NCBI RefSeq assembly: GCF_013362815.1
Contig: NZ_JABFVK010000009.1
Coordinates: forward strand, 62,001-126,000
DNA: 64,000 nucleotides
Origin: Hamadaea sp.
GTDB taxonomy: Bacteria; Actinomycetota; Actinomycetes; Mycobacteriales; Micromonosporaceae
Direction: 5' to 3'
Below are positions 6,892-17,163 of the stretch, in pieces. The position numbers were made by a program, and so were the translations under genes. The notes below the pieces were generated by a model that had not been told where the DNA came from, ran no database searches, and saw only the letters and a program-made list of their open reading frames with translations. The first letter of the stretch is position 1. Each line of letters starts with the position of its first letter.

Positions 6892-8208
6892 GTGGTGAGC
6901 GAAGAGCCCGCAGGCGCGCGCAGACGTGAACGTGACGACCTTTTCACCTGGTTGGCGCTGGTCACCGTAGGTACCCTCGCGACCTGGCTCGCGGTGCGTA
7001 CCGGAGTCGCACTCGGTACCGCGAGCGCGCCATTTCTCGGCCGTTATCGAGTTGAGATCGGTCCGGCCACGGTGCTGGCACCACTGATTGCGCTTTCGGT
7101 CCTTACTTTTGCGCATCGCGGCTGGTTCCATTCCGCACGGTGGGGAATGCTCGTAATCGTTTCCTATTGCGGATTGCTCCTGTGGTCCGTCGGTCTGGCC
7201 TACGTGGACGGTGCGGATGGATTCACCCGCGCGCTGCTGAGTCCGGACAGTTACCTGACCGATGTCACCGCAATGGGTGATCACCCCTGGGAGTACCTGC
7301 GCGCGTATACCGCGACGGTCGCGGAGAAGTCCATCGCGAGCCGCGGGCATCCGCCGGGTCCGGTGCTGCTGCTCTGGGCCTTGCAGCGGGCGGGATTGAC
7401 CGACCATCTGCTGCTCGGACTGGCGGTCACGGCCCTCGGAGCGCTCGTCGCCCCGCTGGTGCTCGCCGCGGTGCGCGAAGTCTGCGGCGAGGTCGCCGCC
7501 CGCAGCTATGCCCCGCTGCTCATCCTCGCGACCTGGGCGGTCTGGCTGGCGGTCTCGATCGACGCCCTGGTGGGCACGCTGGGCGCGGCGATGATCGCCG
7601 CCGGGGTCCGGGCCACGATCAGACACGGCTGGCGGGCCTTGGCCTGGTCGCTGCTGTCCGGCCTCGCGCTCGGCACGGCCGCGCTCTTCTCGTACGCCGC
7701 TGCGTGGCTGGGTCTCACGGTGGTATGCCTCAACTTCGCCCGTCGGCGGGCCGCCCTGAACTGGGCAGGTGGCCTGGGCGCGCTGCTGCCCGTGCTGGCT
7801 GCCTGGGCGGCCGGGTTCAACTGGTTCGACGGGCTGCTCAGCGCGCACAACGATTTCGCCGCCCGAGTAGAACCGGCCCGGCCGGCGCTGCCCTGGGCGG
7901 CGATCAGCCTCGTCGCCCTTCTGCTGGCCGCGGGACCGGCTCTGGTGCCCGGGGTACGCAAACTCCGGAACACGCCTGGATGGCCCTTTCTGGCGGGCGC
8001 GGGAGCCGCTGTGGTGTTCTCGGTCGCCGCCGGGTTGGCCCGGGGCGGCGTCGAGCACGCTTGGCTGGCGTACTTCCCCTGGCTGACGGTCGCCGCGGTC
8101 GCCCCGGAGCGACGCGGTGGGTCGATCCCACCGCCGCCGCTCGTGCTGACTGCGGTCGGCGCGCTCACCGCGATCGTCGTGGAGGCGGTGCTGGCGACGC
8201 CCTGGTGA
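6892..8208 (+). CDS. Polytopic membrane protein, probable GT-C-type glycosyltransferase
   Basis: 438 residues with about ten hydrophobic segments. A loop with RGHPPGPVLLLWAL after an early Asp-containing stretch (LAYVDGADGF) resembles the first periplasmic loop of dolichol-phosphate-mannose-dependent GT-C enzymes. Such enzymes transfer sugars from lipid-phosphate donors outside the membrane. The match is by motif only. The start GTG 6892 has TAGCCT at 6878-6883. It ends 3 bp before the convergent ABC-F gene. Confidence 0.6.
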   Translation: MVSEEPAGARRRERDDLFTWLALVTVGTLATWLAVRTGVALGTASAPFLGRYRVEIGPATVLAPLIALSVLTFAHRGWFHSARWGMLVIVSYCGLLLWSVGLAYVDGADGFTRALLSPDSYLTDVTAMGDHPWEYLRAYTATVAEKSIASRGHPPGPVLLLWALQRAGLTDHLLLGLAVTALGALVAPLVLAAVREVCGEVAARSYAPLLILATWAVWLAVSIDALVGTLGAAMIAAGVRATIRHGWRALAWSLLSGLALGTAALFSYAAAWLGLTVVCLNFARRRAALNWAGGLGALLPVLAAWAAGFNWFDGLLSAHNDFAARVEPARPALPWAAISLVALLLAAGPALVPGVRKLRNTPGWPFLAGAGAAVVFSVAAGLARGGVEHAWLAYFPWLTVAAVAPERRGGSIPPPPLVLTAVGALTAIVVEAVLATPW

Positions 8209-8211
8209 CAC

Positions 8212-9813
<1,602 letters not shown>

Positions 9814-9909
9814 GGTGGCGCCAAGTCTACCGGGCCGCCCGAAGCGGTTTTCCGGCGCCGAGGCCGGGAAAACGCCCGCAAAACGCCTCTAACCGGCGAC
9901 AATGGGCGC

Positions 9910-11031
9910 ATGTCGCTCAACGAGAACGCCGATCTCGACCCGAGTCAAGTCGAGGACATGCGCGGCTCAGGCGGAGGCGGCGGGGGCGTACCGCCCAGCG
10001 GCGGCTTCCCCGGGATGAACTTCCCCGGCTCCTCCGGTGGCGGCGGAGGCGGGGGCGGCGGCGGTCTCGGCGGCGGCGGCGGCGCGGGCATGGCCGGCTG
10101 CCTCGGCGGGCTCCTGCCGATGATCTTCCGCGGTCGCGGTCAGACCGGTCAAGGCGGGCAGCCCGGCCAGCCCGGGCAGTCCGGCGGCAAGATGGGCAAG
10201 AGCACGCTGCTGATCATCGTTCTCGTCGCCGTCGTCTGCATCGGCCTGGTCTGCTGTCTCGGCCGGGGGAACCTGTCCGGCCTCGGCGACCTGGGCGGCC
10301 TCGGCGGCGGCACCAACCCGAGCCCGAACACCTCCTCGCTCGCCACGACGTGTGCGAAGAGCAATCCCAACCGGTTCAACGACCCGGCGTGCCGGAACCT
10401 GGCGTACATCAACTCGATCCAGGCGTACTGGCAGAAGTCGCTGCCGCAGACGATGGGCAAGAACTACGAGATCGTGCCGACCCGGTTCTTCTCCGGCCAG
10501 GTCTCGACGGCGTGCGGGGCGGCGACCTCCGGCGTCGGGCCGTTCTACTGCCCCGGCGACAAGCGCGTCTACATCGACCTGAGCTTCTACGACGAGCTCG
10601 CGAACCGGTTCGGCGCGGGCGGCAACTTCGCGCAGGCCTACGTCCTGGCCCATGAATACGGCCACCACGTGCAGAACCTGCTCGGCACCGAGGCCCAGGT
10701 ACGCCGCGCGCAGCAGCGCGATCCGGCCAACGCCAACAAGTACTCCGTCGCGATGGAGCTCCAGGCGGACTGCTATGCCGGGGTCTGGGCCAAAGCCGCC
10801 TCCGGCACGACCGACGCCAGCGGCGTCCCGATCTTCAAGAGCCTCACCACCGCCGATCTCCAGGAGGCGCTGAACGCGGCCGCAGCAGTGGGCGACGACC
10901 GCATCCAGCAGCAGTCCGGCGGGCAGATCAACGAGGCGGGCTTCACCCACGGCAGCTCGGCCCAACGCCAGCAGTGGTTCACGCAGGGGTATCAGACCGG
11001 CGATCCCCGCCAGTGCAACACCTTCGGCTGA
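9910..11031 (+). CDS. Neutral zinc metallopeptidase, membrane-anchored (YpfJ-type)
   Basis: 373 residues. A glycine/proline-rich N-terminal third is followed by one membrane helix (STLLIIVLVAVVCIGLVCCL, about 99-118) and a peptidase domain outside the cell with HEYGHH at 248-253, the zinc site, and a downstream ELQADC that supplies the third ligand. The family is a conserved predicted metalloprotease with no well-defined substrate. The start ATG 9910 has GACAAT exactly 6 nt upstream, fitting leaderless transcription. It is divergent from the ABC-F gene. Confidence 0.85.
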   Translation: MSLNENADLDPSQVEDMRGSGGGGGGVPPSGGFPGMNFPGSSGGGGGGGGGGLGGGGGAGMAGCLGGLLPMIFRGRGQTGQGGQPGQPGQSGGKMGKSTLLIIVLVAVVCIGLVCCLGRGNLSGLGDLGGLGGGTNPSPNTSSLATTCAKSNPNRFNDPACRNLAYINSIQAYWQKSLPQTMGKNYEIVPTRFFSGQVSTACGAATSGVGPFYCPGDKRVYIDLSFYDELANRFGAGGNFAQAYVLAHEYGHHVQNLLGTEAQVRRAQQRDPANANKYSVAMELQADCYAGVWAKAASGTTDASGVPIFKSLTTADLQEALNAAAAVGDDRIQQQSGGQINEAGFTHGSSAQRQQWFTQGYQTGDPRQCNTFG

Positions 11032-11053
11032 GCCGGCCCGCTACTGCTTGGCG

Positions 11054-11110
11054 GAGATCAACGGAGAAAATGTGGGGCTATGGCACCGCGAATCTTCCGC
11101 TGATCATGGC
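11054..11110. repeat. Dispersed palindromic repeat family R5, copy 1
   Basis: Reading on the minus strand, CCATGATCAGCGGAAG followed by TTCGCGGTG matches 61094-61150. The other arm is degenerate here (GATCAACGGA at 11056-11065). It lies between the metallopeptidase stop and the flavoprotein gene. Confidence 0.65.
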
Positions 11111-11159
11111 GGTTCACCCGGGCCACGGCGCGGCCGGGTCCACGCATATGCTGGCGAGC

Positions 11160-12305
11160 GTGACACGAGCGGCAGACTGGGACGTGGCGGTCATCGGATC
11201 GGGGCCCGCGGGCCTCGCGGCGGCGATCACCGCCGCACGTGGGGGCGCTCGCACCGTCGTTCTCGAACGCTCGACGCATCCGCGCTACAAGACCTGCGGC
11301 GGCGGGCTCGTGTCCACTTCGGTCGGTGTCGCATCGGGCTGGATCTCGGTGCCGGCCCGCGACCAGGTGCGCGCCTCGACCTTCACCTTGCGCGGGGCTC
11401 GCGAGTTCACCCGGGAAGTGGACCAGCCGCTGATCGCCATGGTGGTACGCGAAGAGTTCGACCACGCGTTGCGTAAGGCGGCGCAGGAGTCCGGCGCGGT
11501 CATCCGCGAGCAGGCGCTGGTGCGGTCGATCGGGCAGGACCCGGAACGCGCGGTCGCCCGGCTCGTCAGTGGAGAGACGGTGACCTCCCGCGTACTCATC
11601 GGCGCCGACGGCTCCGGCGGTGTCTCGGCCCGCCACGTCGGGGCCACGTACTCCCAGGTCGACGTCGGGCTGGAGGTCGAGCTGCCGGTCAGCCGAGCCC
11701 GAGCCCGCGAATGGGAGGGCCGGATGCACATCGACTGGGGCAAGCTGCCCGGGTCGTACGGCTGGGTCTTCCCGAAGGGGGATCGCCTCACGGTCGGCGT
11801 CATCGGGGATCGCACCGACGGGTCCGGGCTCAAGGCGTATCTCATGGAATTCGCGCGGAGACTGGGCCTCGACGGCCTGGAGCCGATGCACGACTCGGGC
11901 CATCTGACCCGGTGCCGCGCGGACGACTCGCCGCTGGGGCTGGACCGGGTGCTGCTGGCCGGCGACGCGGCCGGGCTGCTGGAGCCGTGGACGCGCGAGG
12001 GCATCAGCTTCGCGCTGCGCTCCGGACGGCTGGCCGGGCAGGCCGCCGCGACCCACCGGAACCGGCCCCCGGAGCTGGTCGGGGCGTACGCGCGGATGGT
12101 GAGCGAGGATCTGCTACCCGAGATGGTGGCCGGATCGCGGCTGCTGACGGCGTTCCGCAAGCACCCCGCGCCGTTCCACGCCGTCATGGCGACCAAGGCG
12201 GGCTGGCGCGCCTTCGCGGGGATGTGCCGGGGCGAGCTGACGTTCGCCGACGCCATGCAGCGCCGCTCCCTGCGCGCCGGAATGGCACTGCTCAGCGCCG
12301 TGTGA
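11160..12305 (+). CDS. FAD-dependent oxidoreductase, geranylgeranyl-reductase family
   Basis: 381 residues. The N-terminal dinucleotide fold shows VIGSGPAGLAAA, then ERSTHPRYKTCGGGL, typical of the family, and a second FAD motif VLLAGDAAGLLEPWTREGI about two thirds along. Members reduce isoprenoid double bonds (menaquinone side chains, archaeal-type lipids or carotenoid precursors). The substrate is unknown; menaquinone is a guess from the organism type. GTG 11160 has TATGCT 7 nt upstream; an in-frame ATG at 11148 is the alternative. Confidence 0.82.
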   Translation: MTRAADWDVAVIGSGPAGLAAAITAARGGARTVVLERSTHPRYKTCGGGLVSTSVGVASGWISVPARDQVRASTFTLRGAREFTREVDQPLIAMVVREEFDHALRKAAQESGAVIREQALVRSIGQDPERAVARLVSGETVTSRVLIGADGSGGVSARHVGATYSQVDVGLEVELPVSRARAREWEGRMHIDWGKLPGSYGWVFPKGDRLTVGVIGDRTDGSGLKAYLMEFARRLGLDGLEPMHDSGHLTRCRADDSPLGLDRVLLAGDAAGLLEPWTREGISFALRSGRLAGQAAATHRNRPPELVGAYARMVSEDLLPEMVAGSRLLTAFRKHPAPFHAVMATKAGWRAFAGMCRGELTFADAMQRRSLRAGMALLSAV

Positions 12306-12319
12306 ACCTGAGCGTCGGC

Positions 12320-12350
12320 TTGACCGTCCCGAAGGCCCGTTTTCTACCCT
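12320..12350 (+). promoter_or_regulatory. Promoter for the 68-codon gene
   Basis: TTGACC 12320-12325 and TACCCT 12345-12350 with a 19-bp spacer. The start codon ATG 12357 is 6 nt after the -10 hexamer, so the transcript should be leaderless. Confidence 0.5.
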
Positions 12351-12356
12351 CTTCTG

Positions 12357-12563
12357 ATGACCGTTGCGGGGCGCTGGATCGGCGACGTCGAAGGTACGCC
12401 GCTGGAGCTGCTCATCCGGAGCAGCCTTCTCGGAGCGTGGGAGGTCCGGCTGACCGAGCCGGGCGGCCGCCGGGCGATCCGGTGGTTCGACGACTCCGGG
12501 CAGGCGCGCGAGTACGCCGCGGGGGTGCTGTCGACCGGCGAATGGCGACCCGCGACACACTAG
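12357..12563 (+). CDS. Small soluble protein of unknown function
   Basis: 68 residues starting MTVAGRWIGDVEGTPLELLI, with several Trp and Arg residues and no membrane segment. I do not recognise it. It is supported by a promoter at the right distance and by high third-position GC. It ends 34 bp before the MerR gene, whose own -10 follows. Confidence 0.55.
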   Translation: MTVAGRWIGDVEGTPLELLIRSSLLGAWEVRLTEPGGRRAIRWFDDSGQAREYAAGVLSTGEWRPATH

Positions 12564-12597
12564 CCTTCACGCGGACGTCAAGGTTTACCGTTGCCGC

Positions 12598-12945
12598 ATG
12601 CGCATTGGTGAGCTGGCCGACCGGGCCGGGACGAGCGCCCGCACGCTGCGGTACTACGAGGAGCACGGGCTGTTGAGCGCCCGGCGCTCCGCCAACGGCT
12701 ACCGGGAGTACGCCGAGGACGACCTGCGGCTCGTCCGGGAGATCCGGTCGTTGCTGGAGATCGGGTTCTCACTGGAGGAGACCCGGCCGTTCGTGGACTG
12801 CCTCCGTTCGGGGCACGAGTCGGGCGCGCAATGCCCGGGTTCGGTCGCAGTGCTCGGGCGCAAACTCGCCGATCTCGACGCGAGCATCGGCCGGCTGGTG
12901 GAGATCCGCCGCCGGGTGAGCCTGGAGCTGGAGGAGAACTCATGA
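12598..12945 (+). CDS. MerR-family transcriptional regulator
   Basis: 115 residues. The N-terminus MRIGELADRAGTSARTLRYY and following EEHGLL is the winged helix of MerR proteins. The C-terminal part has a dimerisation helix and two cysteines (in FVDCLRS and QCPGS), so metal or thiol/redox sensing is possible. TACCGT (12586-12591) lies 6 nt before ATG 12598. The gene runs into the ATGA-bounded mini-ORF and thioredoxin, suggesting a redox-responsive operon. Confidence 0.88.
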   Translation: MRIGELADRAGTSARTLRYYEEHGLLSARRSANGYREYAEDDLRLVREIRSLLEIGFSLEETRPFVDCLRSGHESGAQCPGSVAVLGRKLADLDASIGRLVEIRRRVSLELEENS

Positions 12946-13016
12946 GCGGTCGCAGGCCGATCATCGGCTGGCACAACCATCGTGCGAGCGCCGGCCGCAG
13001 GCTGGTGATCGCATGA
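12942..13016 (+). repeat. ATGA-bounded dispersed mini-ORF element, copy A
   Basis: 75 bp inserted between the MerR stop and the thioredoxin start. It begins with ATGA that contains the MerR TGA and ends with ATGA that contains the thioredoxin ATG. In between is an open frame of 24 codons starting MSGRRPII and ending AGRRLVIA. The same element occurs at 31773-31850 with the same placement. A central palindrome CCGATCATCGG is present. Unknown function; it could be a mobile repeat, a coupling peptide or an RNA structure. Confidence 0.85.
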
Positions 13017-13357
13017 CGTTGTCCGTCACCGACGCCGCTTTCGCCGACGAGGTGCTGGGGGCGTACGAACCTGTCCTGGTGGAGTTCTGGGCCGAGTGGT
13101 GCCCGCCGTGCCACAAGATGGCGCCGGTGCTCGACCAGCTCAGCGGGGAGTACGCCGGACGCGCCAAGGTGGCGAAGCTGAACGCGGACGAGAACCCCGC
13201 CACCGCGCGGGCGTACGGGGTGATGGCGATGCCCACCTTCGCATTGTTCTCGGGTGGGCAGGTCGTCTGGCAGGTGGTCGGCGCTCAACCGGCGAGCCGG
13301 CTGCGGAGCAAGCTCGACGAGGCGATCAGCGCAGCCGCGTCCGGCGTACGCCGATAG
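13013..13357 (+). CDS. Thioredoxin
   Basis: 114 residues with a thioredoxin fold: VLVEFWAEWCPPCHKMAPVL, then a cis-proline in VMAMPTFALF. The active site is CPPC rather than the classical CGPC, which usually shifts redox potential. It reduces protein disulfides in the cytoplasm. ATG 13013 overlaps the stop of the mini-ORF element. It ends inside the convergent MHYT gene (32-bp overlap). Confidence 0.88.
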   Translation: MTLSVTDAAFADEVLGAYEPVLVEFWAEWCPPCHKMAPVLDQLSGEYAGRAKVAKLNADENPATARAYGVMAMPTFALFSGGQVVWQVVGAQPASRLRSKLDEAISAAASGVRR

Positions 13358-14177
13358 GCTGCGCCGCGGCCGTCGCCTGCTGCGCGGCGAGACGGTCGGC
13401 GGCCTGCCGGTCGAGAAAGGCGCGGGCCGCCGCGTCCTCCTCTTTCGGCTCGGAGAGCAGAGCGTAGAACAGCAGCACGACGACGAGCACGACGAGGACG
13501 ATGATCGGCAGCAGCAACGTGCCGGCGGTCGCCCCGTGCAGGTGCAGCGTCGGCTGGGTGGACTCCACGCGTACGCCGGCCATTGCGGTGTAGTGCATTC
13601 CGCAGACGGCGACGCCCATGACCAGCGCGGACGCGAAGGTCGTCCCCGGTTTGCTGACTACGAGGGTGAACCACAGCGCGACGGTCGCCGCCACGACGGC
13701 GATGACGACCGAGGCGATGACGAGGTTCCGGCTGTGCGAGATGGTGCCGTCGACGCGCAGCGCCGCCATGCCGGTGTAGTGCATGGACGCCACGCCGAGA
13801 CCGGTGAACAGGCCGCCGAGGAGCACCCGTACGACGCTTGGCTTGCCCAGTCCCACGATGAACAGCCCGATGCCGACGACCCCGACGGCGAGCACCGCTG
13901 AGGCCACCGTGATCGGGATGTCGAACCGCAGCGCGGCCCCGGCGACACCGAAGCCCAGCATCGCCATGAAGTGCATGGTCCAGATGCCGGTTCCGCCGAT
14001 CGCCCACGCGGCCAGCATCAGCCAGCCGCCCCGGCGCGCGCCCGGATCGAGGCGTCGTGCGCGGGCGGTGCAGGTCAGCCCGAGCAGCGAGCCGAGCACC
14101 GACACCGCGTACGCGAGGATCGGTGTGATCGGACCGTATGTGAAATGGTGAACTTCAGCCGACAGCAGTCCGGCCAT
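13326..14177 (-). CDS. MHYT-domain membrane sensor protein
   Basis: 283 residues with seven hydrophobic segments. Three copies of the MHYT motif are visible: WTMHFMAM, ASMHYTGM and CGMHYTAM. MHYT domains are thought to bind a metal (copper proposed) and sense O2, CO or NO. Here there is no attached GGDEF, EAL or kinase domain, only a charged cytoplasmic tail, so it would have to signal through a partner. GGGGGAGG lies just upstream of ATG 14177. The 3' end overlaps thioredoxin by 32 bp. Confidence 0.85.
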   Translation of the reverse strand: MAGLLSAEVHHFTYGPITPILAYAVSVLGSLLGLTCTARARRLDPGARRGGWLMLAAWAIGGTGIWTMHFMAMLGFGVAGAALRFDIPITVASAVLAVGVVGIGLFIVGLGKPSVVRVLLGGLFTGLGVASMHYTGMAALRVDGTISHSRNLVIASVVIAVVAATVALWFTLVVSKPGTTFASALVMGVAVCGMHYTAMAGVRVESTQPTLHLHGATAGTLLLPIIVLVVLVVVLLFYALLSEPKEEDAAARAFLDRQAADRLAAQQATAAAQPIGVRRTRLR

Positions 14178-14196
14178 GCCTCCCCCTCGAACCCCC

Positions 14197-14237
14197 GGCT
14201 CTCGGCATCAGCAGGTTTCCTGCCGGTAACCAGAGCC
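14197..14237 (-). promoter_or_regulatory. Structured leader of the MHYT gene
   Basis: On the minus strand GGCTCT pairs with AGAGCC, enclosing GCAGG-AAA-CCTGC and conserved-looking unpaired bases. It ends about 20 nt before the MHYT start. The nested shape could be an attenuator or riboswitch-like element; I could not match it to a known class. Confidence 0.35.
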
Positions 14238-14281
14238 CGGGTCAAGGTAACAGAGCCGGAAGGGGTCTCCGCCTCAGCCGA

Positions 14282-17041
14282 TCACCCGACTGAGGTATAG
14301 GCCAGGACGCCACGATTGATCAGGTCCATGGCCTGACGGGCTGTCGTGCGTACGCCGTCGGGCGTGCCCTTCGCCTCCGCCATCTGGCCGAGGAGGTCGA
14401 CGACCTGCCGCGCCCAGCGTACGAAGTCGCCGGCCGGCAGCTCGCCGTCGATGGCGTTCGCGCTGGCCAGAACCTTGGCGAGCGGCTCGCCCCGGGCCCA
14501 GCGGTAGATCGGCCAGACGAAGCCGAGGTCGGGTTCCCGGGTCAGTGGTAGTCCGCGTTCGCGCTCCTCGCCGATCAGTCCCCCGTAGACCCGCAGAACG
14601 CCCTCCACCGCGTCGGTCACCGGGCCGCGCGGCAATGACGTGCGATCCTCCGACTCGCGGCGGGCTTCGTAGACGACGACGGAGACGGCGGCGGCGAGTT
14701 CGGCCGGGGCGAGCCCGTCGAAGACGCCCTCGCGCAACGCCTCGGCGACGAGCAGGTCGGCCTCGGTCCAGATGCGCGCCAGCATGCGGCCGGCATCGGT
14801 GACCCCGCCGCCGTCCAGTGCCGACGCTCCACGCACGAGGTAGCCCCTCGAGGTGAGCAGGTCGCAGACCCGGTCGAAGGTACGCGCCAGCGACCCGGTC
14901 CGGCTGGCCACCTTGGCCCGCATCTGATCGGTGTCGCGTTCGAGCCGGTGCCGCCGCTCGGCCCAGCGGGCGTGGTCCTCCCGTTCGGGGCAGGCGTGGC
15001 AGGGGTGCTTGCGCATCTCGTGGCGCAGCCGCAGCAGCTCGTCGTCGTCGCCGGTGGCGGCCTTGGCCCGGCCCCGGCGGCCGGAACCCCGGCCTCGTTC
15101 GAGTCCCAAGGCCGCCAGGCTCGCCGCAATGTCCCGGCGCTCGCCCGGATTGCGATGGTTGACGTGCTTGGGCAGGCGTACGCGGCCGAGCACCTCGACC
15201 GCGACGCTGAATTCGCCCGCCGCCAGCCGCCCGGCCCAACGATCCTCGGTCAGCACCAGCGGCCGGGGTTCGCCGAAGCCGCCGACGCCCGGATCGAGGA
15301 TCACGGCCAGCCCGGCCCGGCGGCCGGACGGCACCCGGATCACGTCGCCCGGTTTGAGCTGCTCGAGCGACCGCGAAACCTGCGAACGACGGTACTGCTG
15401 GGACTGCTTGGCCAGGTGGCGTTCCCGGTCGGCGATGGCCACGCGCAAGGCGAAGTACTCGGCGAAATCGCCCTTGTCGCATTCGGCCTCGTGGGCGTAC
15501 TGGTCCATCGTCTCGATGTTGCGCTGGACCTGCTTGGCCACACCGACGACCGACCGGTCCGCCTGGAACTGGGCGAACGAGGCTTCGAGCAGGTCCCGGG
15601 CTCGATCTGCGCCGACCGAGCCGACGAGGTTGACCGCCATGTTGTAGGACGGCCGGAAGCTCGACCGCAACGGATACGTACGCGTCGACGCGAGCCCGGC
15701 GACATGCCGGGGGTCGACGTCCGGCCCCCAGACGACGACGGCGTGCCCCTCGACGTCGATGCCCCGTCGCCCGGCCCGGCCGGTGAGCTGCGTGTACTCC
15801 CCCGGCGTCAGGTCGACGTGGGCCTCGCCGTTGTACTTGACGAGTCGTTCGAGCACTACGCACCGGGCCGGCATGTTGATGCCCAGGGCCAGCGTCTCGG
15901 TCGCGAAGACCGCCTTGACCAGGCCCTTGACGAACAGCTCCTCGACGATCTCCTTGAACAGCGGCAGCAACCCGGCGTGGTGGGCGGCCAGGCCCCGTTC
16001 GAGGCCGTCGAGCCACTCCCAGTAGCCGAGGGCGTTGAGGTCCTCGCTGGGCACGCTGCTCATCCGGCGTTCGGCGATGGCGCGGATCTCGGCGCGCTCG
16101 TCCGGGCTGGTCAGCCGCAGTCCCGCCTGGAGGCACTGCTGCACGGCGGCGTCGCAGCCGGCCCGGCTGAAGATGAACACGATCGCCGGCAGCAGACCTT
16201 CGCGGTCGAGCCGCTCGATGATCTCCGGACGGTAGATCATCGCCTTGCGGCCGCGTCCGCCCCGGCCTCGCGCACCGCCGCGGATGTCGCCCATCTCCAG
16301 TCGCCGACTGACTTCGCGGGTGTACCGCAGCAGCTCCGGATGCACTTCGTGGGACCGGGCCGCCTCGGCGTCGTGGAACAGGTCGAACATCCGCTTGCCG
16401 ACCAGCATGTGCTGCCACAACGGGACCGGGCGGTGTTCGCTGACCACGACCTCGGTCTGGCCGCGTACGGTGACGAGCCAGTCCGCGAACTCCTCGGCGT
16501 TGGACACCGTCGCCGACAGCGACACCAGGTTCACCGAGTCCGGCAGGTGGATGATGACTTCTTCCCAGACCGCACCGCGGAACCGGTCGGCGAGGTAGTG
16601 CACCTCGTCCATGACCACATAGGACAGGCCGTGGAGCGACTTCGACCCGGCGTACAGCATGTTGCGCAGGACCTCGGTCGTCATGACCACCACCGGGGCG
16701 TCGCCGTTGATGGCGTTGTCGCCGGTGAGCAGGCCGACCTTGGCCGCGCCGTGCACCTGCACGAGATCGTGGTACTTCTGGTTGGACAACGCCTTGATCG
16801 GCGTGGTGTAGAAGCATTTGCGGCCCTCACGCAGGGCCAGGTGCACCGCGAACTCGCCGACGACCGTCTTACCCGCTCCGGTGGGCGCGCAGACCAGGAC
16901 GCCGGAGCCGCGCTCCAGCGCCTCGCACGCCTGCTTCTGGAAGTCGTCGAGCTGGAATTCCAGTCCGGCGGTGAACTCGGTCAGCCGGGGCGTCTCGGCC
17001 CGGCGCCTGGCCGCCGCGTACTGCTCCGCCGGGCTCGTCAT
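14282..17041 (-). CDS. helY: DEAD/DEAH-box RNA helicase, Ski2/HelY type
   Basis: 919 residues, matching the HelY family length. Motif I APTGAGKT (52-59), motif II DEVH (145-148), motif III SAT, motif VI QLTGRAGRRG. The C-terminal third is a DSHCT-like domain and includes a CHACPE cysteine cluster. These superfamily-2 helicases resemble Mtr4/Ski2 and are expected to act in RNA turnover. The gene follows the Tat genes in mycobacteria too. GAGGAG is 6 nt upstream of ATG 17041. Confidence 0.9.
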   Translation of the reverse strand: MTSPAEQYAAARRRAETPRLTEFTAGLEFQLDDFQKQACEALERGSGVLVCAPTGAGKTVVGEFAVHLALREGRKCFYTTPIKALSNQKYHDLVQVHGAAKVGLLTGDNAINGDAPVVVMTTEVLRNMLYAGSKSLHGLSYVVMDEVHYLADRFRGAVWEEVIIHLPDSVNLVSLSATVSNAEEFADWLVTVRGQTEVVVSEHRPVPLWQHMLVGKRMFDLFHDAEAARSHEVHPELLRYTREVSRRLEMGDIRGGARGRGGRGRKAMIYRPEIIERLDREGLLPAIVFIFSRAGCDAAVQQCLQAGLRLTSPDERAEIRAIAERRMSSVPSEDLNALGYWEWLDGLERGLAAHHAGLLPLFKEIVEELFVKGLVKAVFATETLALGINMPARCVVLERLVKYNGEAHVDLTPGEYTQLTGRAGRRGIDVEGHAVVVWGPDVDPRHVAGLASTRTYPLRSSFRPSYNMAVNLVGSVGADRARDLLEASFAQFQADRSVVGVAKQVQRNIETMDQYAHEAECDKGDFAEYFALRVAIADRERHLAKQSQQYRRSQVSRSLEQLKPGDVIRVPSGRRAGLAVILDPGVGGFGEPRPLVLTEDRWAGRLAAGEFSVAVEVLGRVRLPKHVNHRNPGERRDIAASLAALGLERGRGSGRRGRAKAATGDDDELLRLRHEMRKHPCHACPEREDHARWAERRHRLERDTDQMRAKVASRTGSLARTFDRVCDLLTSRGYLVRGASALDGGGVTDAGRMLARIWTEADLLVAEALREGVFDGLAPAELAAAVSVVVYEARRESEDRTSLPRGPVTDAVEGVLRVYGGLIGEERERGLPLTREPDLGFVWPIYRWARGEPLAKVLASANAIDGELPAGDFVRWARQVVDLLGQMAEAKGTPDGVRTTARQAMDLINRGVLAYTSVG

Positions 17042-17163
17042 CGCGGACTCCTCAGCTGGGTGAACCGATGGGAGATCCGGGGCCTCCGCGGGGAGGGGCG
17101 GCGCAACATACCGCCGAGCCTAGTTGCTGGGGTCCCCAACCTGCATGTAGGTATGGTGCTGGC

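Noticed and set aside
14178-14260. Known riboswitch (fluoride, c-di-GMP or cobalamin) before the MHYT gene
   Set aside because: Compared from memory with consensus motifs of these classes; key conserved bases are absent, so only a generic structured leader is annotated.
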